Shown here: positions 62,463 to 64,000 of the stretch, in pieces
Numbering within the stretch: the first letter of the stretch is position 1
How the letters are laid out: each line of letters begins with the position of its first letter
The notes under the pieces: generated by a model
Told to the model about the DNA's origin: nothing
Database searches by the model: none
Seen by the model: the letters and a program-made list of their open reading frames with translations, nothing else
Translations under genes and position numbers: made by a program
Assembly: GCF_019285775.1 (NCBI RefSeq)
Contig: NZ_CP079105.1
Location: forward strand, 1,364,001 to 1,428,000
Length of the DNA stretch: 64,000 nt
Origin: Skermania piniformis
Lineage (GTDB): Bacteria; Actinomycetota; Actinomycetes; Mycobacteriales; Mycobacteriaceae
Direction: 5' to 3'

Positions 62463-63115
62463 GGGGTGTGCCGGCCGAACGCCGCGCCGAGCTCGTCGAA
62501 GACGGCCCGATTGAACGCGTAGGCGTCGTTGACCTCGGCGATGAACAGTGCCTCCGCGGCCGGCGCCAGGTCCAGCGCATCGAGTGCGGCGCGGTAGCTG
62601 TCCTTGAACGGCTTCAACTTCGGGATGTCGGCGAAGGTATAGAAGCGGACGCCTTCGTCGGTGTAACCGTAGGCCCGACGGAGCATGCTCTTGATGATCT
62701 GGCCGCCCGAGAGGTCGCCGAGGTAACGGATGTAGTGGTGCGCGATGAAGATCCGCGGGTCACCGTCGGCAACCTGCTCGATCCGGTCCCGGTATCGCCG
62801 CGTGGCGGGTAGTTCGTCGATCCGTGCCTCCCAGGTGGGCCCGGTGAGAAACCGGAGGTCCGCGGCGAGGTGCGGTGCCCGGATCAGCGCCGACGTGTGG
62901 ACCCGGTCGACGACGCTGCCGGCCAGGTCGGCAGTCCGCCGCTCCAGGGTCTCGTAGATCAGGTGGTTCTGCCCGAGCATCGCGGCATACGCCGAGGCAG
63001 CCAGCTTGCCGGCCAGGAGGTTACCGACGAACTCGGACTCCTCGGCGTCGCGGTGCGCGGCCCCGGTGGCCGTGGCGAGGCGCTCGGTGAAGCGCTCGGC
63101 TGCGTTCGGGGTCAT
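62459..63115 (-). CDS. hmuO: Heme oxygenase HmuO (biliverdin-forming)
   Basis: The 218-residue helical enzyme opens heme to biliverdin, CO and ferrous iron. The proximal ligand His21 is in GAAHRDAEESEF, and the distal helix has YLGDLSGGQ (Gly133-Asp134; Gly-rich kink at 137-138). The size is that of corynebacterial HmuO. It is cytoplasmic. It sits inside the transporter operon: 17 bp after the lipoprotein gene and overlapping hmuT by ATGA, so import and degradation are coupled. Confidence 0.95.
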   Translation of the reverse strand: MTPNAAERFTERLATATGAAHRDAEESEFVGNLLAGKLAASAYAAMLGQNHLIYETLERRTADLAGSVVDRVHTSALIRAPHLAADLRFLTGPTWEARIDELPATRRYRDRIEQVADGDPRIFIAHHYIRYLGDLSGGQIIKSMLRRAYGYTDEGVRFYTFADIPKLKPFKDSYRAALDALDLAPAAEALFIAEVNDAYAFNRAVFDELGAAFGRHTP

Positions 63116-63132
63116 GGTGGCCGGGCCGGCGG

Positions 63133-63678
63133 TTACCGGCCGGCTCCCGGCGCGCCGCCCTGGCCCATGGCCAACAGCTGCTGCGCGGACGCGGCGGCGA
63201 GTCGCCAGCTGCCGTCCTGGTACACCAGGTCCATCGGCACGGTGACCGGTGCCGGAGCGTGCGGGCTCGCGATGGCGACCTGTGCGGTGGCCGTGTCGCC
63301 CTGGGTCGAGGTGCCCGTGACCGTCACGACGTCGGGGGTGTACCCGCCTTGACTTGCGCCCTGGGCGAACTGATCCCAGAGGCCGGCGTCCGCGTCGGTG
63401 GCACCCGCGACGTGGGTGACCTTCACCGTGCCCGGAACGGCCGGGTCGAACAGATCGCGGACCGTTTGCTGCGCGACATCGTCGGTCAGTGGCATCGCGG
63501 CCACGGCCGATGTGCTTTCGGCGCCGGCCGCCGCGGTGGACGGGGTAGTCGAGCTGGCGTGGTGGGTCGTCGAGCTGGTCTCGCCGGACGAGCTGCTGCT
63601 GTCGTCGCTGCTGCACGCGGCACCGAACGTCAGGATGGCGGCACCGGCGACGGCTGCGGTGATGACCCGGATGTGCAT
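63133..63678 (-). CDS. Small lipoprotein at the head of the heme operon
   Basis: The 181-residue protein has a signal peptide and lipobox GAAC (Cys22), then a long Ser/Thr-rich linker (about 23-60) and an 110-residue domain with DDVAQQTVRDLFDPAVPGTV and APVTVPMDLVYQDGSWRLAA. The last part looks like a small secreted NTF2/Rv-type low-molecular-weight antigen domain. No heme-binding motif (NEAT/CR) is seen. Its place behind an IdeR-like box and 17 bp before hmuO suggests a part in surface heme capture or a passenger role. Confidence 0.78.
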   Translation of the reverse strand: MHIRVITAAVAGAAILTFGAACSSDDSSSSSGETSSTTHHASSTTPSTAAAGAESTSAVAAMPLTDDVAQQTVRDLFDPAVPGTVKVTHVAGATDADAGLWDQFAQGASQGGYTPDVVTVTGTSTQGDTATAQVAIASPHAPAPVTVPMDLVYQDGSWRLAAASAQQLLAMGQGGAPGAGR

Positions 63679-63696
63679 TGGACTCCCTCGTATCTG

Positions 63697-63715
63697 TGAG
63701 GCAAGCCTAACGAAC
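63697..63715. promoter_or_regulatory. IdeR/DtxR-type iron box upstream of heme operon
   Basis: TGAGGCAAGCCTAACGAAC matches about 13 of 19 positions of the DtxR/IdeR consensus TTAGGTTAGGCTAACCTAA, with the centre AGSCTAAC perfect. It lies 18 bp upstream of the lipoprotein start. Iron-repressed expression of the operon would follow. Confidence 0.6.
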
Positions 63716-63757
63716 GAGGTTCGCGATCGACGACCCGGGTAGCTTGCTCGGTTGAAC

Positions 63758-63799
63758 CGCGGAGTTGGACGAAGCGCGGAGTTGGACGAAGCGCGGAGT
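63758..63799. repeat. 17-bp tandem repeat, 2.5 copies
   Basis: CGCGGAGTTGGACGAAG occurs at 63758-63774 and 63775-63791, followed by a partial copy to 63799. It abuts the stop codon of the minus-strand gene at the right edge. Possible slippage product; no function is evident. Confidence 0.8.
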
Positions 63800-64000
63800 C
63801 ATACCTGCGTACAGAATTCCTCGGCCGGTTCGAAGACCGAATCTTCGATGCCGATCAGCGCGTCGACGAATTCCTGCGCGACCTCCAACGGGGCGTGTGC
63901 CGAGAGCTGCTGCTCGGTGACATCCGCCGCGGGCGCGTCGAGCCGGGCACCGGCAAGCAAGGTATCGGCGTGTTTGACCACCTTGGTCGCGACCCGGCGT
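63799..64000 (-). CDS. C-terminal part of an unidentified gene (5' end beyond window)
   Basis: A minus-strand frame is open from the window edge to a TGA at 63799, about 66 codons. It reads KHADTLLAGARLDAPAADVT, then HAPLEVAQEFVDALIGIEDS, ending EPAEEFCTQV. Codon use is normal for the genome. I do not recognise the family from this piece. The stop lies at the edge of a 17-bp tandem repeat, so the last codons may vary. Confidence 0.55.
   Translation of the reverse strand, partial: RRVATKVVKHADTLLAGARLDAPAADVTEQQLSAHAPLEVAQEFVDALIGIEDSVFEPAEEFCTQV

Overview
This is a high-GC (roughly 65-70%) actinobacterial chromosome segment. Gene content and order place it in the mycolic-acid-producing Mycobacteriales, most likely a Nocardiaceae-type organism (Nocardia, Rhodococcus or a close relative) and not Mycobacterium. 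The strongest evidence is long synteny with the M. tuberculosis Rv2221c-Rv2247 neighbourhood as I know it. The window carries the fatty acid synthase II cluster (fabD, acpM, kasA, accD6), mabR, aceE, ahpE, cobD, a SURF1 gene, ptpA, cobC, a Nif3-like gene, a zinc-ribbon gene, an RNase H/phosphatase fusion, panB, a CaeA-like peptidase, glnA2 and glnE. Genus is inference.

Layout. 1-6.1 kb is an accessory-looking left flank. It has a truncated TetR regulator with two predicted DNA-binding domains, a scrap of an ISL3-type transposase, an unusual 741-residue multi-HTH protein with RNA-polymerase-like parts, and a divergent TetR/MFS efflux pair with a repeated operator. 6.4-9.3 kb has cspA, a DivIVA-like coiled-coil protein, a small hypothetical and a methyltransferase. 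9.5-13.3 kb has an APH-like phosphotransferase, an NDMA-type alcohol dehydrogenase behind a KstR-like box, a membrane protein and a serine hydrolase. 13.5-24.3 kb is the lipid/pyruvate core: DUF3145, accD6-kasA-acpM-fabD, mabR, aceE, a lipoprotein, DUF3052 and ahpE. 24.4-30.9 kb has a cutinase-like secreted enzyme with a repetitive tail, two TetR regulators, tRNA-Val, an AurF-like diiron oxygenase divergent from an acyl-CoA dehydrogenase, and a gamma-carbonic anhydrase. 30.9-38.4 kb has cobD, SURF1, an inserted DUF222-HNH gene, ptpA and the coupled cobC-nif3-Zn ribbon-rnhA operon. 38.4-48.9 kb has DUF1697, an odd hydrolase, RNase P RNA, secreted proteins, an RNB nuclease, a CHAD-pip-lipoprotein operon, panB, an AbiEi/nuclease-like protein and a peptidase. 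49-59.5 kb has glnA2, glnE, a phosphotriesterase-like lactonase, a wax ester synthase/DGAT, monoacylglycerol lipase, small membrane proteins, SRPBCC and an F420-type luciferase-like protein. 59.5-63.7 kb is a heme acquisition operon (lipoprotein, hmuO, hmuT, hmuU, hmuV) behind an iron box.

How the genes work together. aceE makes acetyl-CoA, AccD6 carboxylates it, FabD loads AcpM and KasA elongates, probably under MabR control: one carbon route into mycolate precursors. WS/DGAT and monoacylglycerol lipase form a storage-lipid synthesis/turnover pair. glnA2 and glnE are nitrogen genes. The 3' operon takes up heme, breaks it open and is probably iron-repressed. Many genes appear to be leaderless (start codon 6-8 nt after a TANNNT -10 element). 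Coupling overlaps (GTGA/ATGA) and overlapping convergent 3' ends are common, so the core is compact.
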